From: an uncultured Lachnospiraceae bacterium
GTDB taxonomy: Bacteria > Bacillota > Clostridia > Lachnospirales > Lachnospiraceae
Reading direction: 5' to 3'
Length of the DNA: 64,000 bases
Assembly: GCA_946558465.1 (NCBI GenBank)
Contig: CAMNTM010000004.1
Location: 204,524-268,523 of the forward strand
The notes beneath the pieces were generated by a model. That model saw only the letters and a program-made list of their open reading frames with translations, did not search any database and was not told the DNA's origin. How positions within the stretch are numbered: the stretch's first letter is position 1; every line of letters begins with the position of its first letter. The position numbers and the translations under genes are program-made. Positions 48,402 to 59,685 of the stretch are shown piece after piece.

Positions 48402-49142
48402 CTATGAATACTTTACCATCTCCTTTTTCAGACGCTGCATAATTTTTTTTTCAAGTCTTGAGATATAGGATTGAGAAATCCCCAGTATATCCGCGACCTC
48501 CTTCTGTGTTTTTTCCTCGCCGTCCGGAGTTCCTATTCCAAACCGCATCTTGATAATTGTTCGTTCCCTTCCTGAAAGCCGCCCGATAGCCTTTACGAGA
48601 ATTTTTCTTTCTACCTCCTGCTCAATATCTCTGTATATCGTATCTTCTTCTGTTCCCAGTATATCTGACAGAAGCAGTTCGTTTCCGTCCCAGTCCACAT
48701 TCAATGGTTCGTCAATAGATACCTCAAGCTTTGTTTTATTATTTCGGCGCAGATACATAAGAATTTCATTTTCGATACACCTGGAAGCATACGTAGCAAG
48801 TTTAATATTTTTATCCGGATTGAAGGTATTAATTGCTTTGATAAGCCCTATCGTCCCGATGGAAATCAAATCTTCCACCCCTACTCCAGTATTATCAAAT
48901 TTCTTAGCAATGTATACTACCAGCCGCAGATTATGCTCAATCAGCATCTTCTTCGCCCTCTCCTGTTCTTCCGTTCCAAGCTCTCCTATGACTGCCGCCT
49001 CTTCCTCAGTCTCAAGCGGAGCCGGAAGAATATCAGAGCCTCCGATATAATGAATATCCCTTCTGTCCGGGAAAAGCAAAGTCCTAAAATCTGGAATAAC
49101 CTTTAGTTTAAATTGATGAGGCATTGCTACCTTTATTACCAT
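48402..49142 (-). CDS. sigE: RNA polymerase sporulation sigma factor SigE
   Basis: 246 aa; [55 protein letters not shown]. Confidence 0.96.
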   Translation of the reverse strand: MVIKVAMPHQFKLKVIPDFRTLLFPDRRDIHYIGGSDILPAPLETEEEAAVIGELGTEEQERAKKMLIEHNLRLVVYIAKKFDNTGVGVEDLISIGTIGLIKAINTFNPDKNIKLATYASRCIENEILMYLRRNNKTKLEVSIDEPLNVDWDGNELLLSDILGTEEDTIYRDIEQEVERKILVKAIGRLSGRERTIIKMRFGIGTPDGEEKTQKEVADILGISQSYISRLEKKIMQRLKKEMVKYS

Positions 49143-49161
49143 AATTTATTCCTCCTGTTAT

Positions 49162-49938
49162 CTATAATAGATCCGGATTCATAAGCATTTCATAATCATC
49201 AGCAGTTATATATTCCTCACTTACAGCGACAATCGGCTTCTCTATACATATTTCCTCTTTCCGGCATACATACATACGCTCCAGTTCAACCAAAGGCATG
49301 AGCCCCTGTGCTTTGCCGACGGAATGATACGAAATATACCGGAGCTTTTCTATTTTTCCTCCGGTAAGCTTTTCTGCCGTATCGGCAGAAATAATGCTGA
49401 CAGGCTTTCCTGTTACCGGATCCCTCAGACGATTTCCCGTGTCAATCAGCGCTTCTACTGTACATTCCTTTTCAGCCTTTAGAAGCCGCACGGTACATTT
49501 CCCTGTATTCCCCGCTGCCAGATAAGTAAAAAAATTCCAGATGCCGAGACTTACATAATAGACAGCTATCGCAAGAGCAAAAAACAAGCTTCCCGCTCTT
49601 ACATACTGGCGAAAATATTCCATAATCCCTCCCGCCAGAAATGCGCATATGTAAAGCAATATATAAGCTCGCAGAAATGTTCTATTCCACCCGATCTTAA
49701 ATCCTGTTTTAATCATTACAATATTAATGACGCCGTGGAACAATATGAACCTTACAAACATGTTTATTCCCGGAATTATCATAACTGCACATGTAAGAAG
49801 TGCGCCTGCAAACGCTCCAATGCAGATTCTTCCATGTGTGGCAGGACATTTCAGTAATCTGCGGACCAGCTGAAGCAAAAGATAATCCATCATAAAATTA
49901 ACAAGAAAAAACACGTCTATGTACAATTCATAGTACAC
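49162..49938 (-). CDS. spoIIGA: Sigma-E processing peptidase SpoIIGA
   Basis: N-terminal TM helices (YYELYIDVFFLVNFMMDYLLL), EALIDTGNRLRDPVTGKPV; upstream of sigE. Confidence 0.95.
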   Translation of the reverse strand: MYYELYIDVFFLVNFMMDYLLLQLVRRLLKCPATHGRICIGAFAGALLTCAVMIIPGINMFVRFILFHGVINIVMIKTGFKIGWNRTFLRAYILLYICAFLAGGIMEYFRQYVRAGSLFFALAIAVYYVSLGIWNFFTYLAAGNTGKCTVRLLKAEKECTVEALIDTGNRLRDPVTGKPVSIISADTAEKLTGGKIEKLRYISYHSVGKAQGLMPLVELERMYVCRKEEICIEKPIVAVSEEYITADDYEMLMNPDLL

Positions 49939-49993
49939 GTTCCACCTTCTTTCTCTTTTGATACTAAATCGATTTGGTACATGAGCAAGATTT

Positions 49994-50061
49994 ATTATAC
50001 GAGGAATATTCGAAAGAATTTGTCATATGCTGAGAGAAGAAATGAGATTTGTTTCGACAAA
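49994..50061 (-). promoter_or_regulatory. Candidate Spo0A-controlled spoIIG promoter
   Basis: Minus strand ATGACA-N21-TATAAT (long spacer) with 0A box TTTGTCGAAA at 50052-50061. Confidence 0.7.
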
Positions 50062-50069
50062 TTAAAAAG

Positions 50070-50096
50070 CGGGCAGGAGACACATGCTCCTGCCCG
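50070..50096 (-). terminator. Terminator of ftsZ
   Basis: CGGGCAGGAG-catgtgt-CTCCTGCCCG then CTTTTT on the minus strand. Confidence 0.9.
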
Positions 50097-50113
50097 TTAG
50101 ATCTGATTCTTAT

Positions 50114-51322
50114 TTATTTTCTGAAAAAATCCGGAATCTTAATAGACTGCTCCTTTACCTTGCTTGCTGGAGCCTTCGGCGTCTCCAGCGTCGGCGCAGT
50201 ACCGCCTGCTGCTCTTCCCTGTCCTGCACCTCCTGTCATAATGTCAAGAGTCGGTGTCTGAAGCGGTGTTCTGGCCGCTGCACCCGGCCGCTTATAGCCC
50301 GCTCCTACAGCTTGTCCCGGAACGGTCCGCTGTCCATCCAGCCTGGATTTTAATTTGGATGCACTTCCGCCCATATTGTGAAGACCAGTTGCAATTACCG
50401 TAATCGTAGCCTCATCAGTTCTGGAATCATCATACATAGCACCGAAGATAATATTCGCTTCCTCACCCGCCAGCTCCTGTACATACTCTGCTGCATCCGA
50501 CGCATCCATAAGTGTAATATCACCGGATACATTGATAATAACATGAGATGCACCTGCAATCGTAGTCTCAAGAAGAGGACTTGCAACTGCCTGCTTAACA
50601 GCCTCAAGTGCCTTATCATCACCACGGCCCTGTCCAATTCCAATATGTGCAATTCCTTTATCCGTCATAACCGTCTGTACATCCGCAAAGTCAAGATTAA
50701 TCAGTGACGGTACATTAATTAAATCTGTAATACCTTGAATACCCTGCTGCAGAACTTCATCCGCCTTCTTAAGAGCCTCCGGCATTGTTGTACGTCTGTC
50801 AACAACCTCAAGAAGCTTATCATTTGGAATGACGATTAAAGTATCCACACTCTCTTTCAGCTTCTCAATCCCGCTGAGGGCATTATTCATACGAGTCTTA
50901 GATTCGAAACGAAACGGCTTTGTAACAACACCTACTGTCAGTGCTCCCAATTCTTTCGCAATTCGCGCAACCACCGGTGTCGCTCCTGTTCCTGTTCCGC
51001 CGCCCATACCGCAGGTTACAAACACCATATCTGCACCCTTAAGTGCTGCCGAAATCTCTTCCGCACTCTCTTCTGCCGCCTTCTCTCCAATCTCCGGCCG
51101 TGCTCCCGCACCCAGTCCTTTTGTAATCTTATCCCCTATCTGCATAAGTGTCGGGGCTTTACTTAATTGAAGTGCCTGCTTATCTGTATTAATTGCTATA
51201 AACTCCACACCGGCAATCTGCTCGTCAATCATTCTGTTTACGGCATTGTTACCGCCGCCGCCGACTCCTACAACAAGTATTTTTGCCGCCGCTTCTGATT
51301 CATTGGTTTTAATTTCTAGCAA
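50114..51322 (-). CDS. ftsZ: Cell division protein FtsZ
   Basis: [26 protein letters not shown] tubulin signature; start re-assigned to TTG at 51322 (RBS aaggagg). Confidence 0.96.
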   Translation of the reverse strand: MLEIKTNESEAAAKILVVGVGGGGNNAVNRMIDEQIAGVEFIAINTDKQALQLSKAPTLMQIGDKITKGLGAGARPEIGEKAAEESAEEISAALKGADMVFVTCGMGGGTGTGATPVVARIAKELGALTVGVVTKPFRFESKTRMNNALSGIEKLKESVDTLIVIPNDKLLEVVDRRTTMPEALKKADEVLQQGIQGITDLINVPSLINLDFADVQTVMTDKGIAHIGIGQGRGDDKALEAVKQAVASPLLETTIAGASHVIINVSGDITLMDASDAAEYVQELAGEEANIIFGAMYDDSRTDEATITVIATGLHNMGGSASKLKSRLDGQRTVPGQAVGAGYKRPGAAARTPLQTPTLDIMTGGAGQGRAAGGTAPTLETPKAPASKVKEQSIKIPDFFRK

Positions 51323-51458
51323 GGGTTTTTCCTCCTTTGTTATCCTTATTATGTCAATACATCCCATGTATCGGCGAATGTATGAATCTACACTATGCCA
51401 TATATACAATATAATATAGACTTTTGTCCAAAATATCAATAGAATTCTATGATTTTTC

Positions 51459-52289
51459 TTAATTTTCTTGTGAAATTTCTTCTATATCAAAAGTAATCGT
51501 CTCTCTTCCCTCCGAATAATTCTCCAAATGCAGCGTCCCTGTCTTACCTTCCAGCTTTTCGATAATTGGTGTTATCTGCGCAATTTTTTCTGATGTCACA
51601 TTATTTCCCAAGCTCACACGTATTTGTCCAATATACAGAAAAATCCTATCTTTTTCACACACAATTTTTTCTGTCTCCAGCTCATATTTTTTCAGCTCCT
51701 GAGACGCCTCCAAAATTTCCTTGAATATCTTTGACTTTTCACTCTTGATTAGCTCATACAGCTTGATATCCTCTACTCCAATACCTTCTACATAAGGTAC
51801 TCCCTCAATGTAAGTACTGTCCTTTTTCACAATTAAGCCGTCCTTGTCAAAATACGCATACTCCTGATCACCGGAATAAAAGAATCCGATAATCTGCTTT
51901 TCTTTTACTTCTACTCTCAAAACCCAAGGCAGACTAAATCCTATCTTCAGCTCTTCCAGACACGGAAGAGTTTCGCCATATCCAAGCGCATATTTGCCGT
52001 AAACGTAAAGACTATTCACAGAATACTTATCATTTTGAACTGTCTTTATAATATCTCTGTCGCTGCTGTATTCATTTCCGACAACTTCAATTCTCTGGAT
52101 ATAAAATAAAAGAACAACAGCCAAAGACAAAATAACCAGTCCCAAAACCAACACGACAAACGCATACAGCCTGTGAGTCTTTTTTTTCCTCCGGCGGGAA
52201 GGGGTATCACAGCTGGAATCGTAATCGGGGTCATAGGTATTGTAGTTTGGATCGTTGTTATAATAGTCTTTTTGACGTCGTTTTGTCAT
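51459..52289 (-). CDS. ftsQ: Cell division protein FtsQ/DivIB
   Basis: One TM plus POTRA-like region ([13 protein letters not shown]); start at MTKRRQKD with RBS aggag. Confidence 0.88.
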   Translation of the reverse strand: MTKRRQKDYYNNDPNYNTYDPDYDSSCDTPSRRRKKKTHRLYAFVVLVLGLVILSLAVVLLFYIQRIEVVGNEYSSDRDIIKTVQNDKYSVNSLYVYGKYALGYGETLPCLEELKIGFSLPWVLRVEVKEKQIIGFFYSGDQEYAYFDKDGLIVKKDSTYIEGVPYVEGIGVEDIKLYELIKSEKSKIFKEILEASQELKKYELETEKIVCEKDRIFLYIGQIRVSLGNNVTSEKIAQITPIIEKLEGKTGTLHLENYSEGRETITFDIEEISQEN

Positions 52290-52449
52290 TTGAGTAATCT
52301 CCTGGGAAGGTATAGTGAAATAAAAGCTTCTATAAATAGCGGAAATCTCTGTGAGCTGCCCGCTTGCGGAACAAGAGGCAGACTTAGTGACTGAGAGTTC
52401 CAAACCGGAAGAAAACAGCGAACCTCATTTCTTGGGCTGGATTCCCGGT

Positions 52450-52505
52450 CATAGCGGCGAACGCCCTCTCCACAAACTTTCGTTCCCTCTGCGTTCGCCG
52501 CTATG
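52450..52505. repeat. 15-bp inverted repeat between ftsW and ftsQ
   Basis: CATAGCGGCGAACGC...GCGTTCGCCGCTATG, 26-nt loop. Confidence 0.85.
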
Positions 52506-52508
52506 CGT

Positions 52509-53603
52509 TCATTGTATCATCTTTGATACACTTAGGACAAGTCCCATTTCTATAAGGAGAAAGACAACGGAGGTGCCTCCGTAGCTGACAAACGGGAGCG
52601 TAATTCCCGTATTAGGTATAGTATTCGTGACAACGGCAATATTTAAAATCACTTGTATAATCATGTGTGCCATTGCGCCCGCAGCTATAAGCGCACCAAA
52701 AAGATCCTGGGCACGGGTGGCAATAACGAAGAAACGCCAGATTAAAACTAAAAACAAAATCAGAATAAATCCGGCACCTATCAGGCCCAGCTCTTCACAG
52801 ATGATGGAAAATATCATGTCGTTCTGTGCCTCCGGAACAAATCCAAGCTTCTGAACGCTTTTGCCCAGGCCTCTTCCAAAGAGTCCTCCCGACCCGATGG
52901 CATAGAGCCCCTGAATGGTCTGATAGCCTTTTTCGTAAGCCTCAGGATTACGCCAGATTTCCAGCCGCTCAAGCCGATAGCTTTCCAGAGCAAGAAACAC
53001 CGCCATAAATCCCACACCTAAAGCACCCATTACAAGAAACTGCCCATATTTCGGACTGGCCACAAACACCAGTATAACGCCGATGCCCAGAATAATAATT
53101 GCAGTACTTAGATTACTTGCCCCTACTAGTCCTACTATCGGAAGAATCATCACCATAACCTTTATAAGTGTCCGCATCTTCCCCATATCTTTTACATTCT
53201 TTGTAACAACAACCGCCAGAAACAGAATCACTGCTACCTTTGAGAACTCTGACGGCTGGAATGAAAAAGGGCCCAAAGACAGCCATCTTTTGGACCCGTT
53301 GTACTCCTGCCCTACGAAAATTACCGCAAGGGACAAAAGGATTGCAATCAAATATCCCAAAAAAGCTGCGTGCTTCCACATATGATAATCCATACCTGCA
53401 ACAAAAAACATACAGGCAATTCCTAATCCTGTGGCAAACGCCTGCTTTTTCAGATAGTAAAATGAATCCTGGAACTTAACTTCTCCATTATAAGCACTCG
53501 TGCTGTAGAGAATTACCAGTCCCGCAATCACCAGTAAAAACAACGCAGCAAGAAGTGTATAATCATACTTTCCCTTTTCCTCTCGCATCAAAGCCTCATG
53601 CAC
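52509..53603 (-). CDS. ftsW: Lipid II polymerase FtsW/SpoVE
   Basis: SEDS family: GASNLSTAIIILG, FVPEAQNDMIFSIICEELGLIG, GITLPFVSYGGTS. Confidence 0.94.
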   Translation of the reverse strand: MHEALMREEKGKYDYTLLAALFLLVIAGLVILYSTSAYNGEVKFQDSFYYLKKQAFATGLGIACMFFVAGMDYHMWKHAAFLGYLIAILLSLAVIFVGQEYNGSKRWLSLGPFSFQPSEFSKVAVILFLAVVVTKNVKDMGKMRTLIKVMVMILPIVGLVGASNLSTAIIILGIGVILVFVASPKYGQFLVMGALGVGFMAVFLALESYRLERLEIWRNPEAYEKGYQTIQGLYAIGSGGLFGRGLGKSVQKLGFVPEAQNDMIFSIICEELGLIGAGFILILFLVLIWRFFVIATRAQDLFGALIAAGAMAHMIIQVILNIAVVTNTIPNTGITLPFVSYGGTSVVFLLIEMGLVLSVSKMIQ

Positions 53604-53606
53604 TCC

Positions 53607-54959
53607 TTATAAGGAATTTACAATTTCTTTAAACTTCTCTCCACGTACCTCATAATTCGGAAACATATCCCAGCTTGCACACGCCGGTGATAAAAGAACG
53701 GCATCGCCCGGTCCGGCAAGCTGTGCCGCCTTTAAGACAGCCTCCTCAAATGTATCTGTAAATACATAATCCTTAAAGCCGCATTTTTCTGCATCAGCCG
53801 CAATCTTTTTCTTTGTTGCTCCTACAAGAATCAGCTTTTTTACCTTACCGTCAAAGCTATGAATCCATTCCGTATATTCAGAATTTTTGTCATAACCTCC
53901 GCCAATCAATATTGTCGGACGATTCATAGCCTGAACCGCCTTAATTGCCGCATCTGGATTCGTACCCTTTGAATCATTATAGTATACCGTTCCGTTTTTC
54001 TCCGCCACATATTCAATCCGGTGCTCCACACCCTTAAAGTTCTTTACAGCTTCACAGATTATCTCCATAGGAACACCGTACACTGCAGCCATACATACCG
54101 CAGCCATAACATTTTCATAGTTATGAACACCCAGAATCTGAAGCTCCGATGTACTGCATACAACTATCTCATCCGGATTTTTATATATAATATCTTTGCC
54201 TTCCAGATAGATTCCTCTATCTAGTTTACGCTGGCTGCTGAAATATAGAACCTGACACGCAAGTTTCTTTCCAAACTCCCGCATAACTGCATCCTCATAG
54301 TTCAGGATACAATAATCCTTCTCCGTCTGATTACGGGCTATATTCTCCTTCGCAGCAATATATGCCTCCATCGTATGATGACGATTCAGATGATCCGGCG
54401 TATAATTCAATATGGCACTCACATTCGGCCTAAAGGTCACGATACTTTCCAGCTGAAAGCTGCTCATCTCCGCTATTGCAACAGAGTGCTCCGTCATCTG
54501 TTCCGCCGCAGCTGTATAAGGATTTCCTATATTACCTACGACAAATACGTCTTTCTGATATCTTTTCATAATTTCACCGAGAAGTGTCGTTGTCGTTGTC
54601 TTACCGTTGGTTCCCGTGACAGCCAGCACATCGCCTTTTCCATACTCATAGGCAAGCTCCACTTCACCGATAACCGGAATATTTTTCTCCCGTATTTTCT
54701 GCAGCACCGGAAGATCTGTGGGCACTCCGGGACTTAAAACCACCAGTTCAAGCCTATCTAAGAGTTCCTCCGGAAGCCTTCCCAGCAAAATCTCTGCTTT
54801 GGAATGATTTCCGAGCTTATTTCTAACCTCTTCTTGTTTAAGCTTTTCATTTCCGTCATAAAGAATGACCTCTGTCTTTTGTTCTTCCAAAAGCTTCACC
54901 GCACTGATCCCGCTGATTCCAGAACCAAATACGAGAACCTTCTTCCCTGATACTTTCAT
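53607..54959 (-). CDS. murD: UDP-N-acetylmuramoylalanine--D-glutamate ligase
   Basis: AVTGTNGKTTTTTLLGEI, NYTPDHLNRHHTMEAY, YNDSKGTNPDA. Confidence 0.96.
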   Translation of the reverse strand: MKVSGKKVLVFGSGISGISAVKLLEEQKTEVILYDGNEKLKQEEVRNKLGNHSKAEILLGRLPEELLDRLELVVLSPGVPTDLPVLQKIREKNIPVIGEVELAYEYGKGDVLAVTGTNGKTTTTTLLGEIMKRYQKDVFVVGNIGNPYTAAAEQMTEHSVAIAEMSSFQLESIVTFRPNVSAILNYTPDHLNRHHTMEAYIAAKENIARNQTEKDYCILNYEDAVMREFGKKLACQVLYFSSQRKLDRGIYLEGKDIIYKNPDEIVVCSTSELQILGVHNYENVMAAVCMAAVYGVPMEIICEAVKNFKGVEHRIEYVAEKNGTVYYNDSKGTNPDAAIKAVQAMNRPTILIGGGYDKNSEYTEWIHSFDGKVKKLILVGATKKKIAADAEKCGFKDYVFTDTFEEAVLKAAQLAGPGDAVLLSPACASWDMFPNYEVRGEKFKEIVNSL

Positions 54960-54977
54960 AATCTCCTCCTGCACCTC

Positions 54978-55934
54978 TTACATTGCCATCAGCGAAATCA
55001 GACAAAGAATCGCAGTTACAATAGAAAATACGGCAACTACTCTTGTCTCTGACCAGCCGCACAATTCAAAATGGTGATGAATCGGCGCCATCTTAAAAAT
55101 TCTTTTTCCGCCGGTCTTTTTAAAATAAGCAACCTGTATCATAACAGATAATACTTCTACCAGATAGATTAACCCGACAATCAAAATAAATACCGGCATC
55201 TGCAGCATATATGCAGTAGACGCCACAAAACCACCCAGCGCCAATGATCCTGTATCACCCATAAACACACTGGCCGGATATACATTAAACAAAAGAAAAC
55301 CGAGAAGTGCTCCCACAACTGCACAGGTAGCAGGCTCAATCCCGCTTTTGGTGCCGACAGCTACTACCGTAAAAAATGTAGCAACCAAAACTGTAACGCT
55401 GGAAGCCAGGCCGTCGAGGCCGTCTGTAAAATTTACCCCGTTTACTGTACCAATTACTGCAATAAACATAAGCGGAACCGCAAACCACCCGATATCCAGA
55501 TATTTACCGCCGGTAAACGGAATCAGCATAGCAAGCGGCACGTCGGTAAAACGAATCAGATAAAATGCAAATACTGCCGTCACTATAATCTGAAGCGCCA
55601 TTTTCTGCTTTGGAAACAGACCGTCAGAGCGCTTCATCACTACCTTCAGATAGTCATCCAGAAATCCTATCAGGCCAAAGCCAAGCGTCACAAATAAAAT
55701 AGGAATAATCTTCGGATAGTTTCTTATATAGAAAACAGACGTCACGACTACGCTAAGAAGGATAATCACACCACCCATCGTAGGCGTACCGGCCTTTTTA
55801 AGATGAGACTGCACCCCTTCCTCACGCTCCGTCTGGCCCATCTTAAGTTTTCTGAGTATCGGAATAATGACCGGTCCCATGACAACACTTAATATAAACG
55901 CAATTAATACCGGCATAAATATTGTATAATCCAT
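54978..55934 (-). CDS. mraY: Phospho-N-acetylmuramoyl-pentapeptide-transferase
   Basis: KKAGTPTMGG, NFTDGLDGLAS, FMGDTGSLALGG, APIHHHFELCGW. Confidence 0.97.
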   Translation of the reverse strand: MDYTIFMPVLIAFILSVVMGPVIIPILRKLKMGQTEREEGVQSHLKKAGTPTMGGVIILLSVVVTSVFYIRNYPKIIPILFVTLGFGLIGFLDDYLKVVMKRSDGLFPKQKMALQIIVTAVFAFYLIRFTDVPLAMLIPFTGGKYLDIGWFAVPLMFIAVIGTVNGVNFTDGLDGLASSVTVLVATFFTVVAVGTKSGIEPATCAVVGALLGFLLFNVYPASVFMGDTGSLALGGFVASTAYMLQMPVFILIVGLIYLVEVLSVMIQVAYFKKTGGKRIFKMAPIHHHFELCGWSETRVVAVFSIVTAILCLISLMAM

Positions 55935-56019
55935 AATCCACCTCTTGATTTCTTTTGTTAATAACGAAAATCCTATGTTTATTTCTTCAATATCACAATA
56001 TATTAGTATACCCTACTTT

Positions 56020-57744
56020 TCAGTCTTTTTCAATGCCAAGATAGGGGAATATATTTTCAAAAATATTGCCGACTACCGGAGCCGCTATAGTTCCTCCATA
56101 ATACACTCCCTTAGGATTATAAATAACACACATTCCTAATATCTGAGGATTATCTGCCGGTGCAAAGCCGATAAAGGAGGAGATATATTTATTGGCGCTG
56201 CGCGGGAGAGTCTGAGAGGTAGCAGTTTTTCCTCCGATATGGTATCCTTCTACATACGCATTTTTTCCAGACCCTTCAGAAACCACACTCTCCAAAAGCA
56301 TCTGCATGGTTTCAGAGGTTTTTTCAGAAATTACACGTCGTCCGTCATCATAGGTAAACTTTTCTGTCTCTTTTCCTTCCTCGTTTAGAACACGTACACC
56401 AAAATGGGGTGTTACTCGTTTTCCTCCATTAACGAGAGAGCTCACCGTAGCCGCCATCTGAATTGGTGTCACCTGGAATGACTGGCCGAAGCTCATTGTT
56501 GCAAGCTCTACCTGCCCGATATTTTCTTCCTTATGCATGATTGTCGAGGCTTCTCCCGGAAGATCTACACTGGTCATTCCCATAAGTCCAAACTGTTCAA
56601 AATAATCACAAAATTTTTCCACACCAAGTCTTAAACCTATCTCAATAAATACCGGATTGCAGGAATTCTGGATTCCTTGAACAAAGGTTTCTCCTCCGTG
56701 TCCCCCCACCTTATGACATCGGATTTTTCTATCCTCCACCATTCGATAGCCCGGACAGCTGAACTGATCTGACAAAGACACAACTCCCTCCTCCAAACAG
56801 GCCGATGCCGTAATAATCTTAAAGGTAGACCCCGGTTCATAGGTGTCGTTGATACAGCCATTCCGCCACATTTGATTCAAAGCATCCTGTTTTTCATCAG
56901 CAGACAAACTGTTTTCATCCACGTCTGTGTTCAGAGTAAACGGTTCATTTAGATTGAATTCGGGCACATTAACCATCGCAAGAATCTCTCCGTTCTGCGG
57001 GTTCATAAGGAGAATAGCAACTTTGTCGGCCTGCTTTTCCTCCATAACCTTCTCTGCCATCTGCTGTGCATACATCTGAATATTATAATCCAAACTTATC
57101 TGCAGCGTGTTGCCGCTTACAGGTTCGATTCTTCCTTCCGCAACCGCATCTAACTCAATTCCTCTTGCATCCGTGGTCGTAAGAATTGTACCATTTTTTC
57201 CTTTTAGATATTCTTCGTATTTTACCTCCAGACCGATGATTCCTTGGTTGTCTCCTCCTGTAAATCCGAGCACCTTCGAAGCCAACTCATTATAGGGATA
57301 ATAGCGTTTAAAATCCTCGTCTACCTTCACTCCGTCCAGTTCAAGATTGCGTATCGCATCTCCAGTCTCTTTATCCACATTTGTTTTCACTCTTTCCATT
57401 GAAGACACTTTCTCCACCTTTTTGCGCACAGTGTTCTCGTCCATTTCAAGGGCAGTCGAAAGCTCTTGTATAACCTTTTCAGGCTCCTTAATCTGACTGT
57501 GGATAACGGAAATTGTGCATACCGTTTTATTCGTTGCAAGCACAGTCCCATTAATGTCTATAATTTCTCCCCTTGCCGCTTTTATCTCTCTCTCCCTTTC
57601 ATGCAGCGCCTTTGCCTTTTCTTGATAATATTCTGCATCAAAAAGCATCAGATATACAAGTCTTCCCGCCAGTCCCAGTATTACTGCAGCAGCACACAGA
57701 AATACAACCAAAATTTTCTTTTTATTATATGTTTTATTTTTCAT
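56020..57744 (-). CDS. Penicillin-binding protein 2 (class B transpeptidase)
   Basis: EPGSTFKIITA (SxxK), SCN, KTATSQ (KTG-type) motifs. Confidence 0.93.
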   Translation of the reverse strand: MKNKTYNKKKILVVFLCAAAVILGLAGRLVYLMLFDAEYYQEKAKALHEREREIKAARGEIIDINGTVLATNKTVCTISVIHSQIKEPEKVIQELSTALEMDENTVRKKVEKVSSMERVKTNVDKETGDAIRNLELDGVKVDEDFKRYYPYNELASKVLGFTGGDNQGIIGLEVKYEEYLKGKNGTILTTTDARGIELDAVAEGRIEPVSGNTLQISLDYNIQMYAQQMAEKVMEEKQADKVAILLMNPQNGEILAMVNVPEFNLNEPFTLNTDVDENSLSADEKQDALNQMWRNGCINDTYEPGSTFKIITASACLEEGVVSLSDQFSCPGYRMVEDRKIRCHKVGGHGGETFVQGIQNSCNPVFIEIGLRLGVEKFCDYFEQFGLMGMTSVDLPGEASTIMHKEENIGQVELATMSFGQSFQVTPIQMAATVSSLVNGGKRVTPHFGVRVLNEEGKETEKFTYDDGRRVISEKTSETMQMLLESVVSEGSGKNAYVEGYHIGGKTATSQTLPRSANKYISSFIGFAPADNPQILGMCVIYNPKGVYYGGTIAAPVVGNIFENIFPYLGIEKD

Positions 57745-57751
57745 ATACAAA

Positions 57752-57798
57752 AACCTCGAAAAAGCTTTTTTATAATTTATTATGGCTTCCTCGAGGTT
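57752..57798 (-). terminator. Hairpin between the two PBP genes
   Basis: AACCTCGAGGAAGC...GCTTTTTCGAGGTT followed by TTTG on the minus strand. Confidence 0.65.
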
Positions 57799-57810
57799 AT
57801 TCTTTTTTTC

Positions 57811-59655
57811 TTACTCTGATGATTCTTCGGACCTTGTAATTCCGAGATATGGGAAAATCTCTTTCATAATGTCCGCTGCAAGTCCTGGTGCATATCTTCC
57901 ATAGGACTGGTCCGCTGCATTTACCCTGTCAATCACTACATAGACAACTACTTCCGGATTTTCCTGGGGTGCATAGCCGATAAAGGATAGTACATACTCG
58001 CCATTATTACGCGGAAGACGCTCCGCAGTTCCTGTTTTTCCGCCTACATCATATCCTTCTACTGCTGCACTCGAACCCGTACCCTCTGTTACTACACCCA
58101 GCATATAATCCTTCACAATATCACTTGTTTCTTTAGAAATTGTTCTTTTAATCAATACAGGATCCTTATTTTCGACAACATTACCGTTTTCATCCTGAAT
58201 CTGCTTTACCACATGAGGCTTATAGTAGCTTCCTCCGTTTACAATTGAACAAAATGATGCTGCAAGCTGCGTCATAGTCACATTAAAATTCTGTCCGAAA
58301 GCGTTCGTCGCAAGACTTGCCGGGTCCATAGTATCTGCTGTATATAGAAGATTTTCTGCCGTTGCTTCTCCCGGAAGATCAATACCCGTAGACTGCCCAA
58401 ATCCGAAAATATGCTGATAACGTACGAAGTCCTCTGCTCCAATCTGCTCTCCAATCTGCATAAGCGCCACATTGCAGGAATTTTCCATAACCCTCTTAAG
58501 AGTTTGTGTACCGTGTCCATCTCGATTATTACAGTGAATATCATGGTCTCCCACATGAAGCATTCCGCCGCAGGTATAGCTCTCATCTCCCGTAAGCTTT
58601 CCTAACTCCAATCCGGCAGAAATAGAAAATGGTTTCATTGTAGAGCCCGGCTCATACGTATCACTCACACAGTAATTATTCCATAGAGAGTTCAATGTGT
58701 TAAGCCTCTCTTCATCTGTCATCGCCGCCAGCGTCTCCTCTGAATAATAAGCGCTCAGATCTCTTGGATTATTCAAATCGTAATTCGGATAGGAAGCTTC
58801 TGCAAGAATCTCTCCATTCTGCGGATTCATAACGATTACGCCCGTGTTTACACTTCCCTCTCCCGGTCTTGCTTCATTTTTATGCTCCTCGTTAAAGGCC
58901 AGAATATGTTTTTCCACAATACTCTGTACCTGCAGATCAATCGTCGTTACAACTGTATTCCCGTTACTTGGCTCCTTAACAGTCTTTTCATAAACAGAGC
59001 TGTCGTCCAAGTAGCCGTACTCCCGACCGTCCGTTCCATTCAAAATCAGATTATAAGCCGCTTCAATTCCGTTGCTTCCCACATTTCCGTTGACTGTAAA
59101 ACCGATTACATCGCTGGCCAGTGCATTGTAAGGATACATCCGCACATAATCCTCCTCCAGCCAGATTCCTTTCACATTAGGATAATTTTTATTATCTGCA
59201 TCAATAGCTTCAAACTCCTTTGCCTTTTCATAGCTGATTCCTTTAAGAAGAATAGAGTAACGACTCTCCGGGGTTTCCTCCATGAGGCTTCGGATATCTG
59301 CTTCCTCGATTCCAAAGCATTCACCCAATACTTTAATCGTCGGCTGTATATAATCCTCGTCACTGGTCATAACCTTAATATCCAATATTACATTATAAAC
59401 TCTCTGGCTGGTCGCAAGCTTTGTACCATTGCGGTCTACAATATCTCCCCGTTTAAAAGGAATGATTCTGCTTCCGTACTGCTGCTGATCCAGCACCTGC
59501 TTCGAATACCTGTCCCCTTCTGCCGCATTAATATATGTAATCCGTCCAGCTAAAACAGCAAAAGCCAGTATAATCCCCACGAAGAGCAATACCAACTTTT
59601 TCTGCATTAGCTTAGAAAATTTTCTTTTGAATTTTTTCTTCGATTTTCTTGACAT
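57811..59655 (-). CDS. Penicillin-binding protein (FtsI/SpoVD-like transpeptidase)
   Basis: EPGSTMKPFSISA, SCNVALMQIG, VGGKTGTAERL; no C-terminal PASTA seen. Confidence 0.93.
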   Translation of the reverse strand: MSRKSKKKFKRKFSKLMQKKLVLLFVGIILAFAVLAGRITYINAAEGDRYSKQVLDQQQYGSRIIPFKRGDIVDRNGTKLATSQRVYNVILDIKVMTSDEDYIQPTIKVLGECFGIEEADIRSLMEETPESRYSILLKGISYEKAKEFEAIDADNKNYPNVKGIWLEEDYVRMYPYNALASDVIGFTVNGNVGSNGIEAAYNLILNGTDGREYGYLDDSSVYEKTVKEPSNGNTVVTTIDLQVQSIVEKHILAFNEEHKNEARPGEGSVNTGVIVMNPQNGEILAEASYPNYDLNNPRDLSAYYSEETLAAMTDEERLNTLNSLWNNYCVSDTYEPGSTMKPFSISAGLELGKLTGDESYTCGGMLHVGDHDIHCNNRDGHGTQTLKRVMENSCNVALMQIGEQIGAEDFVRYQHIFGFGQSTGIDLPGEATAENLLYTADTMDPASLATNAFGQNFNVTMTQLAASFCSIVNGGSYYKPHVVKQIQDENGNVVENKDPVLIKRTISKETSDIVKDYMLGVVTEGTGSSAAVEGYDVGGKTGTAERLPRNNGEYVLSFIGYAPQENPEVVVYVVIDRVNAADQSYGRYAPGLAADIMKEIFPYLGITRSEESSE

Positions 59656-59685
59656 ATTACACCCCTAATCTATATGGCTGTTCTT

